Source: Gemmatimonadota bacterium
GTDB lineage: Bacteria; Gemmatimonadota; Gemmatimonadetes; Gemmatimonadales; GWC2-71-9
NCBI GenBank assembly: GCA_017889745.1
Contig: JAGGAG010000114.1
Coordinates: 1-8,864 of the forward strand
Length of the DNA stretch: 8,864 bases
Direction of reading: 5' to 3'
The notes under the pieces are model-generated. The model was not told the DNA's origin and did no database searches. It saw only the letters and a list, made by a program, of their open reading frames with translations. Position 1 is the stretch's first letter; every line of letters starts with the position of its first letter. Positions 1 through 6,543 of the stretch are shown piece after piece. The position numbers were made by a program, and so were the translations under genes.

Positions 1-13
1 ATAGTACACCTGC

Positions 14-1069
14 ATGGAACTCGGACTCTGCAGCTTCGTCGAAACCTCACCCGATCCGTTGACCGGGAAGTTGATCAGCCCGGAGCAGCGGCTCCGCGAC
101 CTCATGGAGGAAGCCGAGCTCGCCGACCAGCTCGGGCTGGACGTGTTCGCGATCGGGGAGCACCACCGGCCCGATTTCGTGGCGTCGGCGCCGGCGGTGG
201 TGCTGGCGGCGATGGCGATGCGCACCAGGCGGCTGCGGCTTACGAGCGCGGTGACGGTGCTGAGTTCCGACGACCCGGTGCGGGTGTTCCAGGAGTTTGC
301 GACGGTGGACCTGCTGTCGGGCGGCCGGGCGGAGATCATGGCGGGGCGGGGCTCGTTCACGGAATCGTTTCCGCTCTTCGGCTACAGCCTGGACGACTAC
401 GACGACCTCTTCGCCGAAAAGCTGCAGCTGCTGCTCCGGATACGGGAGAGCGTGGAGGTGACCTGGAAGGGGCGACACCGCCCGGCGCTCAACGGCGAGG
501 GGGTGTATCCGCGGCCGGTGCAGCAGCCGCTGCCGGTGTGGATCGCGGTGGGCGGGAATCCGCCTTCGGTGGTGCGGGCTGCGACCCTGGGCCTGCCGAT
601 GGCGCTGGCGATCATCGGCGGTGCGCCGGAGCGGTTCGCGCCCCTGGTGGAACTGTATCGCGACTCGGCGCGGAAGGCGGGACACGATTCCGCCTCGCTG
701 GCGCTCAGCATCAACACGCATGCGTTCGTGGCCGACACGTCGCAGCAGGCGGCCGACCGCTTCTATCCCTCATATGCCTACGTGATGTCGAAGATCGGGC
801 GGGAGCGCGGCTGGCCGCCGATGAACCGGGCGCAGTACGAGGCGCTCCGGTCGCCGCGCGGGGCATTGGCGGTGGGAAGCCCGCAGGAAGTGATCGACAA
901 GATCCTCTTCGAGCACGAGCTGTTCGGCCACCAGCGCTACCTGGCGCAGATGAGCGTGGGCACGGTTCCGCACGACCAGATGATGCGCTCGATCGAGTTG
1001 TTCGGGACGGTGGTGGCGCCGGCGGTGCGGCGGCACACGATGGCCCCCGCGGCTCCCACCACCGCATGA
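14..1069 (+). CDS. LLM-class flavin-dependent oxidoreductase (luciferase-like monooxygenase, 2I7G-type)
   Basis: A 351-residue protein of the bacterial luciferase-like fold (Bac_luciferase). These enzymes use reduced FMN, or F420 in some branches, to oxidise or reduce small organic substrates in the cytoplasm. Seen: the N-terminal strand MELGLCSF; GLDVFAIGEHHRPDF at about 41-55, the usual active-site/flavin segment; LTSAVTVLSSDDPVRVFQ at 76-93; SGGRAEIMAGRGSF at 102-115; and PVWIAVGG at 174-181. The pattern resembles the LLM_2I7G (Atu2307/SP_0267) subfamily, whose substrate is unknown to me. The start is firm: an in-frame TAG lies at positions 2-4, and ATG at 14 is the only start before the conserved strand. 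No clear Shine-Dalgarno is visible in the few bases upstream. The stop overlaps the next gene's ATG, so the two are probably co-translated. The family is confident; the cofactor (FMN or F420) and substrate are not. Confidence 0.93.
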   Translation: MELGLCSFVETSPDPLTGKLISPEQRLRDLMEEAELADQLGLDVFAIGEHHRPDFVASAPAVVLAAMAMRTRRLRLTSAVTVLSSDDPVRVFQEFATVDLLSGGRAEIMAGRGSFTESFPLFGYSLDDYDDLFAEKLQLLLRIRESVEVTWKGRHRPALNGEGVYPRPVQQPLPVWIAVGGNPPSVVRAATLGLPMALAIIGGAPERFAPLVELYRDSARKAGHDSASLALSINTHAFVADTSQQAADRFYPSYAYVMSKIGRERGWPPMNRAQYEALRSPRGALAVGSPQEVIDKILFEHELFGHQRYLAQMSVGTVPHDQMMRSIELFGTVVAPAVRRHTMAPAAPTTA

Positions 1070-2283
1070 CGCCGCGCACGTACGAGGTGGTGCTGTACGG
1101 CGCGAGCGGGTTCACCGGTCGCCAGACGGCGGCGTACTTCGCGGCGCACGCCCCTTGGGGCCTGCGCTGGGCCATCGCGGGCCGCGATCGCGGCAGGCTG
1201 GAGGCGGTGCGCCGTTTGCTGCCCGCCGGACATGCGGTGGATGTCCTCGTGGCCGATGGCGCCGACCAGCCGGCGATCGACGCGATGGTGGCGAGCACCC
1301 GCGTGCTGCTCAGCACCGCGGGCCCCTTCGCCGTGTACGGCAACGGGGTGGTCGAGGCGTGCGTGCGCCTTCGCACCGACTACGTGGACATCACGGGCGA
1401 GACGGCGTGGGTGCGGGGCCTCATCGACCGGCATCATGTCACCGCCGCGCGCGACGGCACGCGTATCGTGCCGTTCTCGGGCTTCGACTCGGTGCCTTCC
1501 GACCTCGGAACGCTGCTGGTGGTGCGGGAGCTCCAGCGCCGGCATGGTGTTACATGCCAGGAGTCGCGGGCGTATTTCCGCATGTTCGGGGGCCTCAACG
1601 GCGGCACGGTGGCCACCGCCATCCAGTGGCAGGAATCGGGCATCAGCGCGCGGATGCGTGATCCCTTCCTGCTGAACCCGCCCGGGAGCTGGAGCGCCGC
1701 CGTTGCCGAGCGGAGCCGCGAGGTCGAGGGGCTGCACTTCGATGCGGACCTGGGCGCATGGGTTGGTCCGGGGCTTATGGCGCTGACCGATACGCGAGTG
1801 GTGCGGCGCAGCGCCGCGCTCTTCGCCGAGTGGGGCGAGCCCTATGGTCCGGCGTTCGTGTACCAGGAGTACGCGAAGTCCGAGCGGCCGTTCGCGCGCG
1901 CCAAGGCGGTGGCGATGGCCACCGCGCTCGGCGCACTCAACGGCGCGCTCGCGCGGCCATGGAGCCGGCGGCTGTTGCGGCCGCTTTTTCCGGCGCCCGG
2001 CCGGGGCCCGTCGGAGCGTTCGATGAACCGCGGCTGGTTCCGCTCGGAGCACCTGGCGATTGGCCCGGCGGGTCAGCGGGTGCTCGGGACGATCTTCCAC
2101 CGGGGCGACCCGTCAAACCGCGCCACCGTTCGGTTCGTGTGCGAGTCGGCCCTCTGCCTGGCGCTCGAACGCGAGTCGCTGCCGGGTGGGCCGGGTCGGG
2201 GCGGCGTGCTGACCCCGGCCACAGCACTCGGGATGGTGCTCGCGCGTCGGCTGCAGAACGCCGGAGTGGAGATCAGCGTCTGA
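1066..2283 (+). CDS. Saccharopine dehydrogenase-like NAD(P)-binding reductase (trans-acting enoyl reductase family)
   Basis: A 405-residue cytoplasmic protein with an N-terminal Rossmann fold of the Sacch_dh_NADP type. Seen: the dinucleotide-binding loop GASGFTG at residues 12-18 after a beta strand; AGR at 38-40, where cofactor phosphate specificity is usually set; STAGPF at 83-88; YVDITGE at 106-112; GFDSVPSDLG at 139-148; and a C-terminal GGVLTPATALG stretch. This set is typical of the family that includes mycobacterial trans-acting enoyl reductase (Rv2953) and human SCCPDH-like proteins, rather than true lysine-pathway saccharopine dehydrogenase. ATG at 1066 shares ATGA with the upstream stop, and the Rossmann strand begins a few residues later, so this start is preferred over the longer open frame upstream. 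The likely role is NAD(P)H-dependent reduction of a lipid or polyketide-like substrate, possibly the partner of the upstream flavin enzyme. The substrate is unknown. Confidence 0.9.
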   Translation: MTPRTYEVVLYGASGFTGRQTAAYFAAHAPWGLRWAIAGRDRGRLEAVRRLLPAGHAVDVLVADGADQPAIDAMVASTRVLLSTAGPFAVYGNGVVEACVRLRTDYVDITGETAWVRGLIDRHHVTAARDGTRIVPFSGFDSVPSDLGTLLVVRELQRRHGVTCQESRAYFRMFGGLNGGTVATAIQWQESGISARMRDPFLLNPPGSWSAAVAERSREVEGLHFDADLGAWVGPGLMALTDTRVVRRSAALFAEWGEPYGPAFVYQEYAKSERPFARAKAVAMATALGALNGALARPWSRRLLRPLFPAPGRGPSERSMNRGWFRSEHLAIGPAGQRVLGTIFHRGDPSNRATVRFVCESALCLALERESLPGGPGRGGVLTPATALGMVLARRLQNAGVEISV

Positions 2284-2417
2284 GTACCGGTTGCCGGCGC
2301 TCGATCGCGGGTGTCCATTTGACTGAGAGGGGCGGCTGTCGGCGCTCGATCGGGGAGTCCCGCCCGGCGCCCGATCTCGCCCACTTATTCTTCAATGGTC
2401 ACGCACCGGACCACTCC
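2284..2417 (+). promoter_or_regulatory. Intergenic region upstream of the dioxygenase operon; putative promoter/operator region
   Basis: This 134-base gap separates the reductase stop from the dioxygenase ATG and is the only sizeable gap before the four-gene run, so it is the natural place for its promoter. It holds three same-strand copies of a CGGCGCTCGATC-type word (listed separately) and a locally AT-richer patch at about 2383-2397 containing TATTCT at 2386-2391, a weak match to a -10 box. A TTGACT at 2319-2324 resembles a -35 box but has no -10 partner at normal spacing. No strong hairpin terminator is visible. Promoter status is inference from position. Confidence 0.35.
2295..2376 (+). 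repeat. Three direct copies of CGGCGCTCGATC in the dioxygenase upstream region
   Basis: CGGCGCTCGATCG occurs exactly at 2295-2307 and again at 2340-2352, and a third copy, CGGCGCCCGATC at 2365-2376, differs at one of 12 bases. Similarity between the first two extends into the flank (GGGTGTCC versus GGGAGTCC). Start-to-start spacings are 45 and 25 bases. The copies lie wholly between genes. Repeated words just upstream of a catabolic or stress operon are a usual form of regulator binding site, but short local duplication is also possible. Confidence 0.55.
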
Positions 2418-3374
2418 ATGACCCTGCTCGGCCTGCACCACGTCACCGCCATCACCGGCGACGCGCCCGTCAACCTGCACTTCTACCGCGACGTGCTGGG
2501 CCTGCGGCTGGTAAAGAAGACGGTGAACCAGGACGACGTGTCCGCCTACCACCTCTTCTATGCCGACGCGAAGGGTACGCCCGGCACCGACGTCACCTTC
2601 TTCGACTGGCCGCGCGCGGTGCCGCACCGGGCCGGGGTGAGTGACATCTCCCGCATCGGGCTCAGGGTGCCGGCGGGCGCACTCGGCTGGTGGCGGGAGC
2701 GGCTGATCGAAATGATCGTGGAGCACGACGAGGTGGCGGACGTGGCCGGCCGGCCAACACTCCACTTCAGCGATCCCGAGGGCCAGCGGCTGGCGCTGGT
2801 GGCCACCGACGAGCCGCCGCTGCCACCGGCACCCGTGCCGTGGACGGCAGGTGGCGTGGAGTCGAGGGTTGCGATCCGCGGGCTCGGTCCCATCACGCTC
2901 ACGGTGCGCCGCGCGGATTCGACGGTGGTGGCACTGACCGAGCTCCTCGGGTTCAGTGCCATCAGCGAGGTGGAGGTGAGCGGCGGCCGCGACCTGGTGC
3001 TGCGGCTCGGCGAGGCTGGCGCCGCGGGCGAGTTGCGCATCGAAGAGCGGCACGCCCTGCCGATGATGCGCCAGGGGCGGGGCGGGGTGCACCACGTGGC
3101 CTTCCGCACCAGGAACGACGCCTCGCACCACGAGTGGCTCGACCGGCTGGAGCGTGCGGGCGTTCCCAACTCCGGCATCGTCGACCGCTTCTACTTCCGC
3201 TCGCTGTACTTCCGCGAACCCAACGGGATCCTGTTCGAACTCGCGACCGACGGGCCGGGGTTTTCCGCCGACGAGCCGGTGGAGAGCCTGGGTGCGCAGC
3301 TGGCACTGCCGCCGTTCCTGGAGCCGCACCGTGCCAGCATCGAGGCAGGGCTGGTGCCGCTCAACTCCACCTGA
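2418..3374 (+). CDS. VOC-family ring-cleaving dioxygenase (PcpA/MhqO-like hydroquinone dioxygenase)
   Basis: A 318-residue cytoplasmic enzyme made of two vicinal-oxygen-chelate (glyoxalase-like) halves. Seen: LGLHHVTAITGD at 4-15 and FYRDVLGLRLVKKTVNQDD at 22-40 in the first half; GVHHVAFRT at 223-231 and YFREPNGILFELATDGPGF at 264-282 in the second. The expected metal ligands are His8, His226 and Glu274, matching the Fe(II) ligands of PcpA; His7, Arg257 and Tyr264 fall where PcpA has second-shell residues. PcpA and MhqO/MhqE proteins open hydroquinone-type rings using Fe(II) and O2, either in degradation of chlorinated phenols or in quinone detoxification. The length is normal for the family. 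ATG at 2418 directly precedes the first conserved strand; no strong Shine-Dalgarno is visible. LemA follows after 13 bases, so they are probably one transcript. The exact substrate is not readable from sequence. Confidence 0.93.
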   Translation: MTLLGLHHVTAITGDAPVNLHFYRDVLGLRLVKKTVNQDDVSAYHLFYADAKGTPGTDVTFFDWPRAVPHRAGVSDISRIGLRVPAGALGWWRERLIEMIVEHDEVADVAGRPTLHFSDPEGQRLALVATDEPPLPPAPVPWTAGGVESRVAIRGLGPITLTVRRADSTVVALTELLGFSAISEVEVSGGRDLVLRLGEAGAAGELRIEERHALPMMRQGRGGVHHVAFRTRNDASHHEWLDRLERAGVPNSGIVDRFYFRSLYFREPNGILFELATDGPGFSADEPVESLGAQLALPPFLEPHRASIEAGLVPLNST

Positions 3375-3377
3375 CCC

Positions 3378-3387
3378 GGAGTCACTC
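3378..3387 (+). promoter_or_regulatory. Ribosome binding site of the LemA gene
   Basis: GGAG at 3378-3381 lies six bases before ATG 3388, in the short gap after the dioxygenase stop. It fixes the LemA start at this ATG, where a hydrophobic N-terminal segment begins, rather than at upstream codons of the open frame that would read through the dioxygenase gene. Confidence 0.6.
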
Positions 3388-3942
3388 ATGGTCGTGCTGG
3401 TCGTCACGGCGATGATCACGCTGTACGTCATCATCGCCTACAACTCGCTCACCCGGCTCCGGCTGCTCGCCAACGGCGCCTGGGCCGACATCGATGTGCA
3501 GCTCAAGCGGCGGCACGACCTGGTGCCGCGCCTGGTAGAGACGGTGAAGGGTCACACCGGCTACGAGCGGGGCACGATCGAGGCGGTGGTGGCCGCGCGG
3601 AACCGTGCCACGGCCGCGGCGGGCCCCGCCGCGAGCGGCGCCGCCGAAGGCGAGCTCTCGGGCGCCGTGCGGCAGATCTTCGCGCTGGCCGAAGCGTATC
3701 CCGACCTCAAGGCGGGGGAGAGCTTCCTCTCACTGCAGCGCTCCCTCACCGAGATCGAGGATCACATCCAGAACGCGCGCCGCTACTACAACGCGGTGGT
3801 GCGCGACCTGAACACGAAGGTGGCGCAGTTCCCCACCAACGTGATCGCCGGCCCGTTCGGCTTCCGGCCGCGCGAGTTCTTCGGCCTGGCCGACGCCTCC
3901 GAGGCCTCGGCGCCCGGCATCGAGTTCGGCCGCCAACCGTGA
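3388..3942 (+). CDS. lemA: LemA family membrane protein
   Basis: A 184-residue protein of normal LemA length. Seen: a single N-terminal hydrophobic helix at about residues 2-18, the YNSL motif at 18-21, WADIDVQLKRRHDLVPRLV at 32-50 (the LemA signature), a heptad-like helical middle, YPDLKA, FLSLQRSLTEIEDHIQNARRY in the second half, and an FPTNVIAGPFGFRPREFF segment near the C-terminus. LemA proteins are inner-membrane anchored helical bundles whose biochemical role remains poorly defined. They are often encoded beside TPM-domain or DUF2207-type membrane proteins, as here. A short tail after the FF motif is rich in Ala, Ser and Glu. The stop overlaps the GTG of the DUF2207 gene (GTGA), which implies translational coupling. 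Confidence 0.95.
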   Translation: MVVLVVTAMITLYVIIAYNSLTRLRLLANGAWADIDVQLKRRHDLVPRLVETVKGHTGYERGTIEAVVAARNRATAAAGPAASGAAEGELSGAVRQIFALAEAYPDLKAGESFLSLQRSLTEIEDHIQNARRYYNAVVRDLNTKVAQFPTNVIAGPFGFRPREFFGLADASEASAPGIEFGRQP

Positions 3943-5651
3943 GGCGAGCCTGGCTCGTGGCTCTCGCGGCCATCGCCGTCACCACGCCGGCGGCGGCACA
4001 GCGCACGCTCGCCATCGCCAAGTTCGAAGCGCACATCGTCGTGAATAGCGACGGCACCGTCGACGTGACCGAGATGATCACCGCACGGTTCAAGGGTGAG
4101 TGGAACGGGATCTACCGCACCGTGCCGGTGGACTATCACACGCCCCAGGGGTTCAACTGGTCGCTCCGGCTCAGCGAAACGTCGGCTACCAGCGACGACG
4201 GAGCACCACTCAGGCTCGAGAGCAGCCGGACGGGCCACTACCAGAAGTTCAAGATCTGGGTGCCCGGCGCCAAGGATGCCACACGTACCGTCTGGCTGCA
4301 CTATCGCGCCACTAATGGCCTCCGGTTCTTCGACGATCACGACGAGCTGTACTGGAATATCACCGGGGACGAGTGGGATGTGCCGATCGAGTCGGCCACC
4401 GCGGAGATCACGCTCCCCGCGGGTGCTGCGGGTGTCCGTGCCATCGCGTTCAACGGCGTGTACGGCGGCACGGCCAGGGATGCCAAGGTGAAGATCGTTG
4501 GAGACACTGTCCTGGTACGCATGCCGAAGGCGCTCGGCTTCCACGAGGGCATCACCGCCGTGGTGGGGTGGGACACCGGGCTGGTGGCGCGCCCGACGCC
4601 GGTGCAGAAGGCGAGCGGCTTCCTTGCGGTGAACTGGCCGCTGCTGCTGCCGCTGCCGGTGCTCCTCGGCATGCTCGTGCTCTGGTGGAAGCGGGGCCGG
4701 GATCCGCGGAAGCGCCCGGTGACGGTGCAGTACGAGCCGCCGGAGGACGTCACCCCGGCCGAAGCCGGGGTGCTGCTGGACGAGCGGGCGGACGTGCGGG
4801 ACGTGATCGCGACGCTGGTGGACATGGCGGTGCGCGGCTTCATCCGGATCGAGGAGCGGGAGGAGCCGAGACTCTTCGGGCTGTGGACGGAGAAGGAGTT
4901 CGTGTTCCACCGGGTCAAGCCGCGGGACGAATGGCGGGGGCTCGACCGGCACGAGCAGCTGCTGCTCGAGGGGCTCTTCGACGAACATGGCGACTCGGTG
5001 GAGCTCTCCGACCTCAAGAACGAGTTCTACCGGAGCATGGGGCCGATCCGGACCGCGGTGACGCAGCGGCTGGTGGACAGCGGCTACTATCGCGCGGACC
5101 CGGCGACGGTGCGGAACCGCTGGCGGTTCGGCGCGATCTTCCTGGGGTTCGTCACCTTCGCGGCCGGCGGTGTGATGGGTGCCAGGTTCGGGTTCACCCC
5201 CCTGCCGTTCATGATCGCGGGCGTGCTCATCGCACTGATCGTCGGCATCCTCGGGCACCTGATGCCAGCGCGGACGGTGCCCGGCACGCGCACCCTCGAG
5301 CAGGTGCTGGGCTTCGAGGAGTTCCTGTCCCGGGTGGAGAAGGAGAACTATGCGCGCGTGGCGAAGACGCCGGAGATGTTCGAGCGTTTCCTGCCATACG
5401 CGATGGCATTCGGGGTGGAGCGGCAGTGGGCCAGGGCGTTCAAGGACATCGTCAGGGAGCCGCCGCGCTGGTACACCGGCGGAAACGTGACGGGCTTCGA
5501 TGCCGGCAGCTTCACGGGGCGCATGAGTGCCCTGTCGAGCCGCGCCGGGAGCGCGATGACCTCGTCCCCGCGGAGTTCGGGTGGATCGGGGTTTGGTGGC
5601 GGGGGGTCGTCGGGCGGTGGGTCGGGGGGTGGGGGAGGAGGGGGGTTTTGA
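3939..5651 (+). CDS. DUF2207 domain-containing inner-membrane protein with glycine-rich C-terminus
   Basis: A 570-residue protein starting with GTG, which overlaps the LemA stop. Seen: a signal peptide at 1-20 (MRRAWLVALA, then PAAA before QR); an extracytoplasmic domain at about 22-228 with GEWNGIYRTVP at 53-63 and the DUF2207 hallmark YWNITGDEWDVPI at 138-150; a membrane helix at about 232-249 followed by the positive stop KRGRDPRKRP; a cytoplasmic winged-helix-like stretch at 262-395; two more helices at about 397-414 and 421-440; and a tail from about 543 of Gly and Ser ending in seven glycines and Phe. All of this is typical of the family, including the glycine tail. Function is unknown; repeated co-occurrence with LemA suggests a joint envelope role. 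GTG is chosen because it gives a complete signal peptide and the four-base overlap. Confidence 0.93.
   Translation: MRRAWLVALAAIAVTTPAAAQRTLAIAKFEAHIVVNSDGTVDVTEMITARFKGEWNGIYRTVPVDYHTPQGFNWSLRLSETSATSDDGAPLRLESSRTGHYQKFKIWVPGAKDATRTVWLHYRATNGLRFFDDHDELYWNITGDEWDVPIESATAEITLPAGAAGVRAIAFNGVYGGTARDAKVKIVGDTVLVRMPKALGFHEGITAVVGWDTGLVARPTPVQKASGFLAVNWPLLLPLPVLLGMLVLWWKRGRDPRKRPVTVQYEPPEDVTPAEAGVLLDERADVRDVIATLVDMAVRGFIRIEEREEPRLFGLWTEKEFVFHRVKPRDEWRGLDRHEQLLLEGLFDEHGDSVELSDLKNEFYRSMGPIRTAVTQRLVDSGYYRADPATVRNRWRFGAIFLGFVTFAAGGVMGARFGFTPLPFMIAGVLIALIVGILGHLMPARTVPGTRTLEQVLGFEEFLSRVEKENYARVAKTPEMFERFLPYAMAFGVERQWARAFKDIVREPPRWYTGGNVTGFDAGSFTGRMSALSSRAGSAMTSSPRSSGGSGFGGGGSSGGGSGGGGGGGF
5579..5645 (+). 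other. G-tract cluster with G-quadruplex potential at the DUF2207/OMP junction
   Basis: On the coding strand, runs of three or more G occur at 5579-5581, 5588-5591, 5601-5606, 5612-5614, 5619-5621, 5624-5629, 5631-5635 and 5640-5645, with short loops from 5612 onward. Four or more such tracts with loops under seven bases meet the usual G-quadruplex pattern. The tracts encode the glycine tail of the DUF2207 protein, so protein composition alone may explain them. They also overlap the ribosome binding site of the next gene, so folding in the mRNA could affect its translation. Confidence 0.5.
5636..5650 (+). promoter_or_regulatory. Shine-Dalgarno embedded in DUF2207 tail codons, deciding a TTG start
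   Basis: AGGAGG at 5636-5641 is a perfect Shine-Dalgarno six bases before TTG at 5648-5650. It is made by two GGA glycine codons followed by GGG codons in the DUF2207 frame. The TTG overlaps the DUF2207 TGA (TTGA). Together with the intact signal peptide that follows, this fixes the start of the outer-membrane protein gene, which has no suitable ATG. Confidence 0.75.
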
Positions 5652-6481
5652 GCCTGCTCCCGCAATTCCGCCCTGCGCTCCTCTGCCTGCTGCTCGTTGC
5701 CGGCCGGGTCATGGCGCAGCAGCCCGGTGAGATCCATCCGGACTCTGTCGCGAACATCGTCGCGCAGTCCAACAATCCGCTCGCGCCGCTCTCGGGTGTC
5801 AACGTCAACGAGTACTACGCATCCAGCCTCTACGGCAGCGACGCGGTCGCGAACACGCTCAACCTGCAGACCGTGCTGATCCCGCGGCAACGGCACTTCA
5901 AGCTTTACCACCTGCTCCGGACAACCCTGCCGGTGCTCACCGTCCCCGACGGCCAGGGCAGCTATGCCTCCGGCCTCGGCGACCTGGTGATCCAGGACGC
6001 CTTCAGGTTCTCCAAGGACGGGGCGAAGACGGAGTGGGGCGTGGGGCCGCTCCTGGTGCTGCCGACCGCCACTGCGGACCAGCTGGGCGCGGGCAAGTGG
6101 CAGGCCGGGGCGGCGATCATCGTGGTCCGTACGCTCGCGGGAGGCAGCGTGGTCGGGTTCGATGCCACCTGGCAGGCGAGCTTTGCGGGTAGCGACGACC
6201 GGCCCAACACCAACCAGGCCACCTTCCAGCCCACCATCGCGCTCGCGATCGGCCGCTCCGGCTTCTACATCTCCTCCTCACCGATCTGGGTGTTGGATTT
6301 CCAGAACGACCAGTACTTGATCCCCTTCAGCCTCGGCGCCGGCAAGGTGTTCATGGCGGGGAAGACCATCGTGAACGTCACGATGGAGCCGCAGGTTACG
6401 GTGTACCACTGGGGTGAGGGGTTGCCAGCGTTCCAGCTCTTCCTGGGCCTCTCCCTGCAGCGCAGGAAGACACCGAAGTAG
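5648..6481 (+). CDS. Neuromedin-U-type outer-membrane beta-barrel protein
   Basis: A 277-residue predicted outer-membrane protein. Seen: a signal peptide at 1-23 (polar start, LLCLLLVAG core, VMA before QQ), then NPLAPLSG, NLQTVLIP, a GLGDLVIQDAF strand, WGVGPLLVLPTAT followed by LGAGKWQAG, SFAGSDDRP with NTNQATFQP, and strand-like alternating segments to a C-terminal LFLGLSLQRR. These are hallmarks of bacterial proteins often labelled 'neuromedin U', a misleading name for a barrel family related to Phenol_MetA_deg transporters. The length is normal. The start is TTG, supported by the embedded Shine-Dalgarno and the overlap with the DUF2207 stop. It is the last gene of the operon with the dioxygenase, LemA and DUF2207. 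It may be a passive outer-membrane channel; its substrate is unknown. The family call is strong, the function weak. Confidence 0.88.
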   Translation: MSLLPQFRPALLCLLLVAGRVMAQQPGEIHPDSVANIVAQSNNPLAPLSGVNVNEYYASSLYGSDAVANTLNLQTVLIPRQRHFKLYHLLRTTLPVLTVPDGQGSYASGLGDLVIQDAFRFSKDGAKTEWGVGPLLVLPTATADQLGAGKWQAGAAIIVVRTLAGGSVVGFDATWQASFAGSDDRPNTNQATFQPTIALAIGRSGFYISSSPIWVLDFQNDQYLIPFSLGAGKVFMAGKTIVNVTMEPQVTVYHWGEGLPAFQLFLGLSLQRRKTPK

Positions 6482-6493
6482 CGGGTCGCCATC

Positions 6494-6537
6494 TGCGGGG
6501 TGAAGAGGGAAGAGGAAAGCTGGGGGGAGAGGGACCG
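6494..6537 (-). terminator. C/T-rich, G-poor tract between convergent genes; possible Rho-dependent terminator for the minus-strand gene
   Basis: The 62 bases between the two convergent stops are strongly purine-rich on the plus strand, so a transcript running out of the minus-strand transporter gene would contain a run of C and U with very little G. Such C-rich, unstructured RNA is what Rho loads onto. No hairpin followed by a T-run is visible for either direction. This is inference from composition only. Confidence 0.3.
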
Positions 6538-6543
6538 TTTGCG

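Noticed and set aside
538..1065. Upstream in-frame extension of the saccharopine-dehydrogenase-like protein
   Set aside because: It reads Gly/Arg/Ala-rich sequence out of frame through the LLM gene. ATG 1066 gives a normal Rossmann N-terminus and a stop/start overlap.
937..2100. Long open frame on the minus strand opposite the saccharopine-dehydrogenase-like gene (387 codons)
   Set aside because: Its product is rich in Arg, His and Pro with no recognisable domain, as expected for the antisense shadow of a high-GC gene. The plus-strand protein has clear family motifs.
2319..2347. TTGACT as a -35 promoter box before the dioxygenase
   Set aside because: The bases 17 downstream are GC-rich and do not resemble a -10 box, so the match is probably chance.
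2385..3434. 349-codon open frame on the minus strand opposite the dioxygenase gene
   Set aside because: It is a shadow of the VOC dioxygenase, with biased composition, no motif, and overlap across two well-supported plus-strand genes.
3786..5258. 490-codon open frame on the minus strand opposite the DUF2207 gene
   Set aside because: It has a His/Arg/Pro/Glu-rich composition and no domains. Its length comes from the third-position GC bias of the DUF2207 coding strand.
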